DNA of 64,000 bases, from the NCBI RefSeq assembly GCF_001811425.1, contig NZ_KV804730.1, positions 1 through 64,000 on the forward strand, read 5' to 3'. Shown one piece after another: positions 42,004 to 50,993 of this stretch. The notes under the pieces are model-generated. The model searched no databases and was not told the origin of the DNA. It saw nothing but the letters and a program-made list of their open reading frames with translations. The position numbers and the translations under genes are program-made. This DNA comes from Peptoniphilus_A sp001811425 (GTDB taxonomy: Bacteria; Bacillota; Clostridia; Tissierellales; Peptoniphilaceae). The first letter of the stretch is position 1; each line of letters opens with the position of its first letter.

Positions 42004-43311
42004 TTAAGCTGTCTTTGTCTTTCTTGTGCTTGAAATTATCATTGCAATAACAAGTCCAAGGATCATTGGCACAACCCAACCAAGTCCAAACTTAGAAAGT
42101 GGTAAGGCCTTTAAAGTTTCGCCAAAGTTTCCAAGAAGTTCTTTTTCTTGAAGGACAAATAAAAATCCGAAGATTAGTGAAACAATAGATGGTATTTTAA
42201 AAACAATATCATCTTTTATTTTTTCGTTAAAGATTCCCAATATTACAATTGTCATTGCACATGGATAAAGTGTTTCAAGTATAGGTGCAGAAATTTTTAT
42301 AATTTCTCCAACGCCAAGCATAGATATTAAACAAGAAATTACTGAACAGATGACAACAACAAGTGCATAGGAAACTTTCCCCTTGCTGAGGTCACTAAAG
42401 AAATTACCTGCAGCTGAAATTAAACCAATAGCAGTTGTTAGACAAGCTAGGGCAGTTATAATTGCCAAGATGTAAACGCCAACGCCGCCTAAAATTCTAT
42501 TTGTAATTTCTACAAGTAGGACAGTATTGTCTGTGTCCACATTGTAAGTGCCAAGGCTTGAAGTTTGTGCACCAATATAAACAAGACCGCCATAGATAAA
42601 GGCAAGACAAAGTGCTGCGATTACACCAGATATAATAGTTGCTTTTATTTCAACTTTTTCACTAGAATAGTTCATTCCCCTTACTGCATTTATTACAACT
42701 AGGGCAAACATACAACCAGCTATTGCGTCCATAGTTTGGTAACCGTCTTTTATTCCCTTTTCAAGTACATTATCTATCATAGTTGTATCTTGAACCTGGC
42801 CTATTGGGCTTGCAATGCCCTTTACAATTAAGATGGCAATACAAATTATAAGTGTTGGTGTCAAAAACTTTCCAACTATATCAACAACCTTATTTGGTCT
42901 AATAGTTAAAAGACATACAATTACAAAGAAAATTATGGAGAATAAATATCTGTTAAAAGATTCTCCAAAAATTGGAACTATTCCAATTTCATAAGTAGTA
43001 GCAGCTGTTCTTGGAGTTGCTAAGAAAGGTCCAATACATAAAATAATAGCCGTTGAAATTATAATTGCGAAAACTTTATTAACTCTTGATGCCAATACAT
43101 TTAAATTACCATCGTATTTAGAAAGAACTATTATTGCCAGAAGGCCAAGACCTGCATCAGCAATTGTAAATCCTAAAAAGCCAACCCACCATTGACTACC
43201 AGATATCAAACCTAAGTAGGGTGGAAAAATTAGATTTCCTGCACCAAAAAACATTGCAAAAAGTGCAAAGCCTATTACAAATAAATCTTTAGTGCGAATT
43301 TCTTTGTTCAT
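42004..43311 (-). CDS. brnQ: Branched-chain amino acid transport system II carrier protein
   Basis: A sodium-coupled symporter for leucine, isoleucine and valine in the membrane (LIVCS family). The 435-aa protein has about twelve hydrophobic segments and the family opening DLFVIGFALFAMFFGAGNLI. GGAGG stands eight bases before the ATG on the minus strand. It is a monocistronic gene divergent from folC and convergent with radA. I see no T-box or other leader in the ~115-base divergent region. Confidence 0.95.
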   Translation of the reverse strand: MNKEIRTKDLFVIGFALFAMFFGAGNLIFPPYLGLISGSQWWVGFLGFTIADAGLGLLAIIVLSKYDGNLNVLASRVNKVFAIIISTAIILCIGPFLATPRTAATTYEIGIVPIFGESFNRYLFSIIFFVIVCLLTIRPNKVVDIVGKFLTPTLIICIAILIVKGIASPIGQVQDTTMIDNVLEKGIKDGYQTMDAIAGCMFALVVINAVRGMNYSSEKVEIKATIISGVIAALCLAFIYGGLVYIGAQTSSLGTYNVDTDNTVLLVEITNRILGGVGVYILAIITALACLTTAIGLISAAGNFFSDLSKGKVSYALVVVICSVISCLISMLGVGEIIKISAPILETLYPCAMTIVILGIFNEKIKDDIVFKIPSIVSLIFGFLFVLQEKELLGNFGETLKALPLSKFGLGWVVPMILGLVIAMIISSTRKTKTA

Positions 43312-43428
43312 CTTTTTTTACCTCCATTTAATTATTTTTTCTATTTTACCACAATTAAATAAATTTTGGTACACTAAAATGTTGAATGAGAATAAAAATT
43401 TTGGTACTATTGCAATTAAGGTGATTAT

Positions 43429-44706
43429 ATGAATTATAGAGAAGCAGTATCTTGGCTTGAAAATAGAAATATACCTCTAGGAGAATTTACTCTTGATAAT
43501 ATCAAAGAGCTATTAAATATTTTCGAGAAGCCACAAGATAAATTAAAAATTATACACATTACGGGAACCAACGGCAAGGGGTCTGTGGCAAGCTTTATAG
43601 AAAATGCCTTAATAGAAAATTCTTATAAGATTGGCAAATTTACTTCGCCTTATATCACAAATATTCGGGAAGAAATTGAAATAAATAATGAAGAAATTTC
43701 AGAAGAAGAATTTGCAAAACTTGCAACAGAAGTTAGAGTAAAAGTAGAAGAACTTGACGAGAAAAAAATTTTTGTAAGTGGTTTTGAAATTTTAACTTCT
43801 ATTGCTTACATTTATTTTGCAAGGAATAATCTTGATTTTGCAGTAATGGAAGTTGGAATGGGTGGAAGAGTTGATGCTACAAATGTAATGGAAAAGTCAA
43901 TTCCAGTTTTCTGTCACATTTCTCTTGACCACGCAAATATTTTGGGAGACACTATAGGCAAGATTGCCCATGAAAAGGGCGGCATTATAAAAGAAAATTC
44001 CCAAGTATTCTCTTACCCTCAAGATGAAGAGGCGAGAGCTGAACTAAAAAAACTTAGCAAGGAAAAAAATTCAAGCTTTTATGAATTTAGCCAAGATGAA
44101 GTTGAAATTTTAAGCTCAAATGAAGAGGGAAATATTTTTAATTTTAGGGATCATAAGAATGTGGAAATTTCTTTGATTGGCGACCACCAAGCCCTTAACG
44201 CTTCCCTTGCCCTAATGGTCCTTGACTTTTTAAAGAAGGACTATGTGCTTGACGAAGAAAAAATAAAAGAGGGGCTAAAAAAGGCAAAAAATATTGGAAG
44301 GACAGAATGCCTATCAAAAGATCCGCTAATTATTATTGACGGCTCTCACAATTTAGATTCTATAGAAAGAATTGAAGAGAGTGTTAAAAAATTTAAGTAT
44401 AAGAAACTTATTTTGGGTTTTAGCCTCTTAAAGGACAAGGACCACGACCATATCCTTCGAAAAATAGAAAATATTGCAGATAAAATTGTCTTGACAGAAA
44501 TTGATAGTGATAGACTTACAGATTTAAAGGATCTTGAAGCTGAATTTAAAAAGTTTTCAAAAAAAGAAATTTATCCTATAAAAAATAGGGAAGAAGCAGT
44601 GGAAAAAACTCTCTCTCTTGCAGGTGAGGGCGACATGATTTTGTGGTGCGGGTCCCTATATTTAATTAAGGACATAAGAAAAATTATATTAGATAAATTA
44701 AGTTAG
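43429..44706 (+). CDS. folC: Folylpolyglutamate synthase / dihydrofolate synthase
   Basis: This adds glutamate to folates, and to dihydropteroate in bifunctional forms. The 425-aa Mur-ligase-type protein has the P-loop ITGTNGKGSVASFIE, KFTSPYITNIREEI, the VMEVGMGGRVDATNV block and the C-terminal domain with IIDGSHNLDSI. ATG 43429 follows AAGGTGAT. It has a terminator of its own and no valS upstream, which is its usual clostridial neighbour. Confidence 0.95.
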   Translation: MNYREAVSWLENRNIPLGEFTLDNIKELLNIFEKPQDKLKIIHITGTNGKGSVASFIENALIENSYKIGKFTSPYITNIREEIEINNEEISEEEFAKLATEVRVKVEELDEKKIFVSGFEILTSIAYIYFARNNLDFAVMEVGMGGRVDATNVMEKSIPVFCHISLDHANILGDTIGKIAHEKGGIIKENSQVFSYPQDEEARAELKKLSKEKNSSFYEFSQDEVEILSSNEEGNIFNFRDHKNVEISLIGDHQALNASLALMVLDFLKKDYVLDEEKIKEGLKKAKNIGRTECLSKDPLIIIDGSHNLDSIERIEESVKKFKYKKLILGFSLLKDKDHDHILRKIENIADKIVLTEIDSDRLTDLKDLEAEFKKFSKKEIYPIKNREEAVEKTLSLAGEGDMILWCGSLYLIKDIRKIILDKLS

Positions 44707-44726
44707 ATAAAAATTTAGAAAATAGA

Positions 44727-44759
44727 AAAAGTTCCCTGTCACTTCGGGAACTTTTTTTT
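44727..44759 (+). terminator. Terminator after folC
   Basis: AAAAGTTCCC (44727-44736) pairs with GGGAACTTTT (44746-44755), followed by T to 44759. Confidence 0.9.
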
Positions 44760-44774
44760 GTAAATTTTATTAAA

Positions 44775-44803
44775 ATAAAAAATCTCTTGCAAGGGGCAAG
44801 AGA
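44775..44803 (-). terminator. Terminator after rpmB (minus strand)
   Basis: CTCTTGC (44784-44790) and GCAAGAG (44796-44802) form the stem. On the minus strand the hairpin is followed by a T-tract opposite the A run at 44777-44782. Confidence 0.85.
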
Positions 44804-44847
44804 CTATGTAAAGGACCACAAAAAAAGGATCTTACTAAGACCCTTAA

Positions 44848-45039
44848 TTAGATAGCTCTTTCTACTTTACCAGATCTTAAACATCTAGTGCATACATTGA
44901 TTCTTTTGTTTGATCCATTAACTACAGCCTTAACTCTTCTAATGTTAGGAGACCAGCTTCTGTTAGAACGAGAGTGAGAGAAAGATATTTTATTTCCAAA
45001 TTTTTTTTCTTTTCCACAAATTTCACATCTTTTAGCCAT
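44848..45039 (-). CDS. rpmB: 50S ribosomal protein L28
   Basis: A structural protein of the large ribosomal subunit. The 63-aa protein starts MAKRCEICGKEKKFGNKIS and has the zinc-ribbon-type cysteine pairs C5/C8 and C50/C53 (VCTRCLRSGKV), the zinc-binding form of L28. It lies behind AAAGGAGGTG and its own promoter on the minus strand, divergent from the asp23-like gene, the arrangement known as rpmB-yloU. Confidence 0.96.
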   Translation of the reverse strand: MAKRCEICGKEKKFGNKISFSHSRSNRSWSPNIRRVKAVVNGSNKRINVCTRCLRSGKVERAI

Positions 45040-45071
45040 AACGCACCTCCTTTAGTCATTAAGCAACAAAT

Positions 45072-45100
45072 ATTTTATCAAAAAATGATGCTAAGTGCAA
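45072..45100 (-). promoter_or_regulatory. Promoter of rpmB
   Basis: Read on the minus strand, TTGCAC (45095-45100) and TAAAAT (45072-45077) are 17 bases apart, with a TG one base before the -10. Confidence 0.82.
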
Positions 45101-45188
45101 ATAATTTTTTCAATATGTTCTTATTTTACACTAATTTCACTTTTTTTACAAAGGAATTTTTCAAAATCTCGTAATCTTTTGCAAATTC

Positions 45189-45197
45189 TGTTATAAT
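45189..45197 (+). promoter_or_regulatory. Extended -10 promoter of the asp23-like/fakA operon
   Basis: TGT-TATAAT (hexamer 45192-45197) is a perfect extended -10 without a good -35. AAGGAGGTG follows before ATG 45221. Confidence 0.7.
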
Positions 45198-45220
45198 AAA
45201 TTAGATAAGGAGGTGCCCTC

Positions 45221-45574
45221 ATGCCGGCAATTATAAATAGAGAACTTGGAAATATTGTGATAGAAGATAGCGTACTTGCTAACATAGCTGGAATTTCAGC
45301 AATGGAATCCTACGGAATTGTTGGAATGGCATCAAAAAATGCCGCAGATGGAATTTTTGAACTTTTGAGATTTGAAAATTTGTCAAAGGGAATTGTTGTA
45401 AACACTGAAGAAAATGAAATTTCTATTGAACTTCATGTTGTTCTTGAATATGGAGTAAAAATTTCTACAGTGGGTGAAAATATTATAGAAAGAGTTAAGT
45501 TTAATATAGAAAATTTGACAGGACTTGAAGTTGATAAAATTGAAGTTCTGGTAGAAGGTATTAGACTTAAATAG
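45221..45574 (+). CDS. Asp23/Gls24 family protein (YloU-like)
   Basis: A 117-aa Asp23-family protein, the type that always precedes fakA. Features are IVIEDSVLANIAGISAMESYGIVGM, the central ISIELHVVLEYGVKI strand and a final VDKIEVLVEGIRL. It is shorter than the nusB-linked paralogue at 8208. fakA starts 13 bases downstream, so the two share a transcript. The exact biochemical role is unknown; the family is linked to envelope stress and lipid metabolism. Confidence 0.9.
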   Translation: MPAIINRELGNIVIEDSVLANIAGISAMESYGIVGMASKNAADGIFELLRFENLSKGIVVNTEENEISIELHVVLEYGVKISTVGENIIERVKFNIENLTGLEVDKIEVLVEGIRLK

Positions 45575-45587
45575 TGGAGGTAAGATT

Positions 45588-47252
45588 TTGGAAATAAAAA
45601 AAATTAATGGCCCTTTATTAAAAGAAATTTTTAAAGGCGCTGTAAATTATCTAATATCCAGAAAGGAAGAGGTCAATGCACTTAATGTGTTCCCAGTTCC
45701 TGATGGAGATACAGGTACAAACATGAGCCTTACATCAAAATCTGCCTTAAAACAAATTGATAGTTTAGAAGGGGATTTTAAAGTTAGTGATGTTTCTGCT
45801 GCTGCAGCTCGTGGTGCCCTTATGGGAGCAAGAGGCAACAGTGGTGTAATTCTTTCTCAACTTTTGAGAGGTTTCTCTGAAGGTTTAGAAGGTCTAGATG
45901 AAGCTGGTACTGCTGAAATTGCTCACGCTTTTAAAAAGGCAAGTGAAACGACTTATAAGGCTGTTATGAAACCAATTGAAGGTACTATTCTCACAGTTGG
46001 AAGAGAAACTGCAGAATTTGCTATTAGACATTACAAAAAGGCTGAAGACCCAGTAAAGTTTTTGGAAGATGTAATTGTTGAAGCTAATAAGTCACTTGAC
46101 AATACGCCAAATCTTCTTGAAGTTTTAAAGGAAGCTGATGTTGTTGACGCTGGTGGCAAGGGTCTTGTTGTCCTTCTTGAAGGTGGGCTTAAGGTTTTAA
46201 AGGGCGAAGATATAGCTGACCAATCTGAAGATGAAACTTTGAAGAAAAAGGCACAAAAGGAAATTCAATTTACTGAAGCTGACAAATCTCTTAAGTATGG
46301 ATATTGTACTGAATTTATTATAAATACTGACTACGAAGACATTGATTCTTTTAGAGAAAAAATTGCTCCTCTTGGAGACTGTCTACTTGTAGTTGGCGGT
46401 GGCGGAAGTCACATAATTAAGGTTCACGTTCACACTAATGATCCAGGAATTGTTTTGCAACACGCTTGCGAACTTGGTCTTCTTCAAGATATTAAAATCG
46501 ACAACATGAGATACCAACATAGGGAAGTTCTCTTTGACGACAGCGAAGTTGCTGAAGCCAAAAAGAAGGAGGAAGAGGAAGAAATAATTGAAGAAAAGGA
46601 TTATTCCTTTATAACTGTTTCCATGGGCGATGGAATGACTGAAACCTTCAAATCCCTTGGTGTAGATTATGTTGTAGCTGGTGGGCAAACTATGAATCCA
46701 TCTACTGAAGACTTTTTAAAGGGCATAGACAAGGTTGGCGGAAAAGTCATCTACCTAATTCCAAATAATAGCAACATAATTTTATCTGCAGAACAAGCAA
46801 GAGACATTTCTGATAGAGATGTTATTGTAATTCCATCAAAGTCTGTGCCACAAGGTATTGCAGCTATGCTTGCCTTTAATGGTGACCTAGATAAAGATGA
46901 AAACAAGGAAAATATGATAGAAGCCATAGGAAGTGTAATTGACGCATCAGTAACTTATGCAGTTAGGGACACAACTATTGGCGGAAAAGAAATTCACAAG
47001 GACGACATCATAGGCATTGCAGCCAAGGAAATTATCTCCAGCGGCAAGACTGTATTTGATGTTGTAACAGAAACAGTGGATAAGCTTATGGACGAGGACA
47101 TTTCTCTTGTAACACTTTTCTATGGAGAAGATGTGAAAGAGGAAGATGCTGAAGAAGCTCGCCAGGCTATTGAAGAAAAATATCCAGACATTGACATAGA
47201 TGTAATAAAGGGAGATCAACCAATTTATTATTACATCCTTTCATTAGAATAA
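45588..47252 (+). CDS. fakA: Fatty acid kinase catalytic subunit FakA (DhaL/DAK2 family)
   Basis: This phosphorylates exogenous fatty acids bound to FakB proteins. The 554-aa protein has the N-terminal DhaL nucleotide domain with FPVPDGDTGTNMSLT (residues about 37-52) and AARGALMGARGNSGVILSQ, a middle domain with the GGGGSHIIKVHVHTNDPG block, and a DegV-like C-terminal domain. The start is TTG 45588 behind GGAGGTAAG. No fakB lies nearby. An acidic insert EEEEEIIEEK separates the domains. Confidence 0.93.
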   Translation: MEIKKINGPLLKEIFKGAVNYLISRKEEVNALNVFPVPDGDTGTNMSLTSKSALKQIDSLEGDFKVSDVSAAAARGALMGARGNSGVILSQLLRGFSEGLEGLDEAGTAEIAHAFKKASETTYKAVMKPIEGTILTVGRETAEFAIRHYKKAEDPVKFLEDVIVEANKSLDNTPNLLEVLKEADVVDAGGKGLVVLLEGGLKVLKGEDIADQSEDETLKKKAQKEIQFTEADKSLKYGYCTEFIINTDYEDIDSFREKIAPLGDCLLVVGGGGSHIIKVHVHTNDPGIVLQHACELGLLQDIKIDNMRYQHREVLFDDSEVAEAKKKEEEEEIIEEKDYSFITVSMGDGMTETFKSLGVDYVVAGGQTMNPSTEDFLKGIDKVGGKVIYLIPNNSNIILSAEQARDISDRDVIVIPSKSVPQGIAAMLAFNGDLDKDENKENMIEAIGSVIDASVTYAVRDTTIGGKEIHKDDIIGIAAKEIISSGKTVFDVVTETVDKLMDEDISLVTLFYGEDVKEEDAEEARQAIEEKYPDIDIDVIKGDQPIYYYILSLE

Positions 47253-47266
47253 TTAGAATTTTTATG

Positions 47267-47293
47267 AGCCCGAAGTTTTTCTTTGGGCTTTTA
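47267..47293 (+). terminator. Weak terminator between fakA and recG
   Basis: AGCCCGAAG (47267-47275) pairs with CTTTGGGCT (47281-47289), followed by only four T. Read-through into recG is likely. Confidence 0.6.
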
Positions 47294-47307
47294 TAATAGG
47301 TGAGAAA

Positions 47308-49341
47308 ATGCTTAAGTTAAGTGATTCTATAAATAATTTAAAGGGAATTGGACCAAAGAGGGAAAAGCTCTTTCACAAGCTTGGAATCTATTCAGTTAAG
47401 GACCTACTCTTGTACTATCCAAGAAGGTATGAAGATAGCTCAAAAATTGTAAAGATTTCCCAGGCAAAGATTGGCGAAAAAAATGCCTTCAAGGTGAGGA
47501 TCCTATCAAAACTTCAAAATAGGAGAATAAGAAAGGGTCTCACTCTCACATCTTTTCTGGCAGAAGATGAAAGTGGAGAAGTGGAGCTTTCTTTTTTCAA
47601 TGCCTTTTACTTAAACTCTCTCATAAAAATTGGCGGAGAATATTTAGTCTATGGCAAGGCAGATTTTTTCAGGGGAAGGGTCAGCCTATCTAGTCCAGAA
47701 ATCGAAGATATACATAAATTAAAAAAGCTGGGTAAAATTTCTCCTATTTATAATTTGACAGAAGGCCTAAATAATTTTGTCTTTGAAAATTTAATCAATC
47801 AGGTTATTGACTTAAATCTCTTTGAGGAAAACCTGCCAGAGGAAATTTTGGAAAAATATTCTTTTATTGGCAAGAATGATGCCATAAGGGCAATTCACTA
47901 TCCGAAGTCCCGAAAAAATTATATTATGGCTCGCCAGAGATTAATTTACGAAGAATTATTTTTATTTGAACTTTCAATTCTAAAAAATAAATTTCAAAAC
48001 CAAAGGCGAGATGCCATAAAATTTGAAATAAAAGATGAAATTTACGATTTTATAAATAAGCTTCCCTTTAAACTGACAGAGGGTCAAGAAAAGGTCACAG
48101 ATGAAATCTTTGATGACATGAAAAAGGGAAAGGCAATAAATAGGCTCATCCAAGGCGATGTTGGAAGCGGCAAGACCATTATTGCCATAATAATAATGTA
48201 TCTTGCCTACTTAAATGGCTACCAGTCATCTATAATGGCGCCAACAGAAATTCTAGCCAAGCAACATTTTGAGTCCTTTGTAGACCTCCTAGAGCCTCTT
48301 GGAGTAAAGGTCGCCTTACTTATTGGCTCAACGATAAAAAGTGCAAAGAGGGACATCCTAGACAACCTAGAGATGGGGTCTATTGACATACTTATAGGAA
48401 CTCACGCTCTCATCGAAGAAAATGTAGTTTTTAGAAGGCTTGGAGTTAATGTAATTGACGAGCAGCACCGCTTTGGTGTTGTCCAAAGAAATATGCTGCA
48501 AAATAAAAATGTGGACGCAGCTACACTTGTAATGTCTGCCACGCCAATTCCAAGAAGTTTAAGTCTTGTTCTCTATGCAGACTTAGACATATCTGTCATA
48601 AAGACTATGCCAAAGGGCAGAAAGCCAATTAAGACCATTGCCATAAATGAAAATATGTTGGAAAAGTCTCTTGCCTTTATAAAATCTGAACTAGAAAAAG
48701 AAAGGCAAGCCTATGTAATTTGTTCTTTGATTGAAGAAAATGAAGACTACGAAAATTTGCAGGCTGTGGAAAAAGTTTATGAAGATTTGAGTAAATTCTT
48801 CATAGATTACAAGGTCGGACTTCTCCATGGAAAGATGAAGGCAGAGGAAAAAAATAAAATTATGAATGACTTTGCCGCCAATAAAATAAATTTACTTGTA
48901 TCCACAACAGTTGTGGAGGTTGGAGTAAATGTGCCTAACGCATCTGTCATTATGATTTATAATGCAGAGCGCTTTGGACTTTCAACCCTTCACCAACTAA
49001 GAGGTAGAGTTGGAAGAGGTACTCATCAATCCTACTGCATACTCTACAATCTTTCCAAGAGTGAAATTTCTTGGGAGAGGATGAAAATTATGACAGACTC
49101 CAATGACGGATTTTACATTGCCAACAAGGACTTGGAGCTTCGCGGCTTTGGAGACATTTTGGGCACAAGGCAATCGGGCATGCCAAACCTAAGACTTGCT
49201 GATTCCTTTAGAGATGAAACAATTTTAAAATATGCAGCAGATGATGTGAAAAAGATTTTGGAAGTTGACCCAAACCTAGAGAGCAAAAAATACTTTTATT
49301 TAAATAGAGAAATAAGTGACTTTTATTCTGATTTAAACTAA
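47308..49341 (+). CDS. recG: ATP-dependent DNA helicase RecG
   Basis: A branched-DNA translocase that remodels stalled forks. The 677-aa protein has the N-terminal OB 'wedge' domain (about residues 55-150), Walker A LIQGDVGSGKTIIA, the DEQH box, motif III SATPIPRS and the C-terminal helicase motifs with QLRGRVGRGTHQSYC. All canonical motifs are intact. ATG 47308 follows AGGTGAG. rsmD follows after 53 bases containing an extended -10-like TGGTAAAAT. Confidence 0.96.
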   Translation: MLKLSDSINNLKGIGPKREKLFHKLGIYSVKDLLLYYPRRYEDSSKIVKISQAKIGEKNAFKVRILSKLQNRRIRKGLTLTSFLAEDESGEVELSFFNAFYLNSLIKIGGEYLVYGKADFFRGRVSLSSPEIEDIHKLKKLGKISPIYNLTEGLNNFVFENLINQVIDLNLFEENLPEEILEKYSFIGKNDAIRAIHYPKSRKNYIMARQRLIYEELFLFELSILKNKFQNQRRDAIKFEIKDEIYDFINKLPFKLTEGQEKVTDEIFDDMKKGKAINRLIQGDVGSGKTIIAIIIMYLAYLNGYQSSIMAPTEILAKQHFESFVDLLEPLGVKVALLIGSTIKSAKRDILDNLEMGSIDILIGTHALIEENVVFRRLGVNVIDEQHRFGVVQRNMLQNKNVDAATLVMSATPIPRSLSLVLYADLDISVIKTMPKGRKPIKTIAINENMLEKSLAFIKSELEKERQAYVICSLIEENEDYENLQAVEKVYEDLSKFFIDYKVGLLHGKMKAEEKNKIMNDFAANKINLLVSTTVVEVGVNVPNASVIMIYNAERFGLSTLHQLRGRVGRGTHQSYCILYNLSKSEISWERMKIMTDSNDGFYIANKDLELRGFGDILGTRQSGMPNLRLADSFRDETILKYAADDVKKILEVDPNLESKKYFYLNREISDFYSDLN

Positions 49342-49394
49342 TATCTTTAATTATTTCTTGACTTATGGTAAAATAAAACTAATTTGGAGGCTTT

Positions 49395-49961
49395 ATGAGA
49401 ATTATTTCAGGAAATAGACGAGGACTCAAATTAAAAGCACCCAAGGGTCTTGATACCAGGCCCACAGAAGACAGGGTAAAGGAATCTGTTTTTAACATTT
49501 TAGGTCAAAATTTTTTTGACGACCTTGTCCTAGACTTATTCTGTGGCAGCGGTGCAAATGGAATTGAATTTATATCAAGAGGGGCAAAGAAAGCTTACTT
49601 TGTTGACAAGTCAAAGGAAGCCATGGACTGCGTGAAGTACAATTTAGAAAAGGCAAAATTTTTAGATGAAGCAGTTCTTATTGAAGATCATTTAAACAGA
49701 GCCCTAAGAAATTTAGATGTTAAATTCGATTACATTTACATGGATCCGCCCTTTGACAGGCGTGACTTATATAAAAGAGCCTTTAAACTAATTAGAGAAA
49801 ATAAATTATTAAAGCCTGATGGAAAATTAATTGTGGAGTATAATACAGATGTTCCCCTATTAATTGGCGATGGCTTTAAAGAAATAAAAAATAAAAAATA
49901 TGGAAATACTTCCATTTCCATATGCGGATGGGATGTAGATGAAAGCAATATATGCGGGTAG
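49395..49961 (+). CDS. rsmD: 16S rRNA (guanine(966)-N2)-methyltransferase
   Basis: This methylates G966 of 16S rRNA. The 188-aa protein opens MRIISGNRRGLKLKAPKG with RPTEDRVKESVFNIL, has the SAM motif VLDLFCGSGANGIEF, and the catalytic YMDPPFD. Overlap of 23 bases with coaD is typical of this conserved pair. Confidence 0.95.
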   Translation: MRIISGNRRGLKLKAPKGLDTRPTEDRVKESVFNILGQNFFDDLVLDLFCGSGANGIEFISRGAKKAYFVDKSKEAMDCVKYNLEKAKFLDEAVLIEDHLNRALRNLDVKFDYIYMDPPFDRRDLYKRAFKLIRENKLLKPDGKLIVEYNTDVPLLIGDGFKEIKNKKYGNTSISICGWDVDESNICG

Positions 49962-50424
49962 CTTCGACCCAGTGACTAATGGACATTTAGACATTATAAA
50001 GAGAGCAAAGGATATTTTTGGAGAAGTAATTGTAGCAGTATTAGACAACACTTCAAAAAAAGGATTATTTACTGTGGAAGAAAGAAAAGAACTTCTTCAC
50101 AAAGTTTTAGATGGAATGGAAGGAATAGAAATAGATTCCTTTGACGGACTTCTCGTTGATTACGCAAAGAAAAAAAATTGTAAAGTAATAGTAAGAGGAC
50201 TTAGATCAGCTTCTGATTATTTTAATGAATATACACTTGCCATGGCAAATATGCATTACAAAGACGGCGTTGAAACTGTCTTTTTGTTGGCATCAAATGA
50301 AAATTTATTTGTGAGCTCAACACTTGCAAAAGAGGTTTCAACCTTTAACGGAGATACAGATTTATTCGTGCCTCCTGTTGTAGGAGAAGCTATGAAGAAA
50401 AAATTACTTAGGAGGAAGATATGA
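49939..50424 (+). CDS. coaD: Pantetheine-phosphate adenylyltransferase
   Basis: The fourth step of coenzyme A synthesis: 4'-phosphopantetheine plus ATP gives dephospho-CoA. The 161-aa nucleotidyltransferase has AIYAGSFDPVTNGHLDI (the HxGH-like T/NGH motif), VRGLRSASDYFNEY and the C-terminal FVSSTLAKEV. It overlaps rsmD by 23 bases and the next gene by four. Confidence 0.96.
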   Translation: MKAIYAGSFDPVTNGHLDIIKRAKDIFGEVIVAVLDNTSKKGLFTVEERKELLHKVLDGMEGIEIDSFDGLLVDYAKKKNCKVIVRGLRSASDYFNEYTLAMANMHYKDGVETVFLLASNENLFVSSTLAKEVSTFNGDTDLFVPPVVGEAMKKKLLRRKI

Positions 50425-50861
50425 ATTTAATTGATTTAGTTGAAGAATTGGAAGATCTTGTTGAAACATCATCACAAATACCACTAACAAATAAGGTTAT
50501 GGTAGACAGAGAAGAATTTTTGGAAATTGTTAACGAAGTAAAAATGCAAATTCCAGGAGAAGTTTCTGAAGCACAAAGAATTGCAAAGGACAAGGACGAC
50601 ATAATTAATGGAGCCCATGACGAAGCTGACAAAATTATTGCAGCAGCAAGAGCTCACGCAGAAAAAATTATTGACGAAAACGAACTTGTGAGAGAAGCTG
50701 AGGAAAGATCTATGGAAATTTTAAGATCTGCAAAAGAAGAATCTACTCAAATTAGAGAAGGCGCAAGAGATTACGCAGACGAACTTCTTGAAAACACACA
50801 AGTTAACCTATCAGAAATAATCAAAATGCTTAACGAAAACAGACAAGAGTTAAGAGGATAA
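50421..50861 (+). CDS. Coiled-coil protein downstream of coaD
   Basis: A 146-aa, almost wholly helical, strongly charged protein. Residues about 50-140 form a continuous amphipathic coil resembling an ATP-synthase b-subunit or DivIVA-type helix, but there is no membrane anchor and no DivIVA N-terminal domain. Similar proteins stand after coaD in other clostridia; the function is unknown to me. ATG 50421 follows AGGAGGAAG, and a terminator follows. Confidence 0.8.
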   Translation: MNLIDLVEELEDLVETSSQIPLTNKVMVDREEFLEIVNEVKMQIPGEVSEAQRIAKDKDDIINGAHDEADKIIAAARAHAEKIIDENELVREAEERSMEILRSAKEESTQIREGARDYADELLENTQVNLSEIIKMLNENRQELRG

Positions 50862-50874
50862 TTAGATTTGAAAG

Positions 50875-50909
50875 AAGAGAGAAGCTATTATGGCTCCTCT
50901 TTTTTTTTT
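50875..50909 (+). terminator. Terminator of the fakA-coaD run
   Basis: AAGAG (50875-50879) pairs with CTCTT, and AGC (50883-50885) with GCT (50893-50895), with a small internal loop, then a run of about nine T. Confidence 0.8.
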
Positions 50910-50927
50910 AGAATTTTTTAGATAATT

Positions 50928-50945
50928 TTGTGACAATTATCACAA
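50928..50945 (+). promoter_or_regulatory. CRP/FNR-type operator before the hemerythrin operon
   Basis: TTGTGACAATTATCACAA contains a perfect TGTGA-N6-TCACA palindrome, the site of Bacillus Fnr and E. coli CRP. It also differs from the Rex consensus TTGTGAA-W4-TTCACAA at only two positions. Its centre (50936.5) is at -41.5 relative to the start predicted from the downstream extended -10, the class II activator position. Which family binds is inference. Confidence 0.75.
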
Positions 50946-50962
50946 TAATTTTTTGCTAAGAA

Positions 50963-50971
50963 TGCTATTAT
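50963..50971 (+). promoter_or_regulatory. Extended -10 of the hemerythrin operon
   Basis: TGC-TATTAT (hexamer 50966-50971) gives a predicted start at 50978. There is no -35 hexamer; the palindrome occupies that place, as in activator-dependent promoters. Confidence 0.65.
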
Positions 50972-50993
50972 CTTATTAGAAATGAGGGATAAG

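Noticed and set aside
42004..43430. T-box or other amino-acid riboswitch upstream of brnQ
   Set aside because: The divergent region is only about 115 bases and lacks the T-box sequence and a terminator/antiterminator pair.
45221..45574. Recent duplication of the asp23-like gene at 8208
   Set aside because: The two proteins share only family features and each stands in its own conserved neighbourhood (nusB and fakA), so they are old paralogues.
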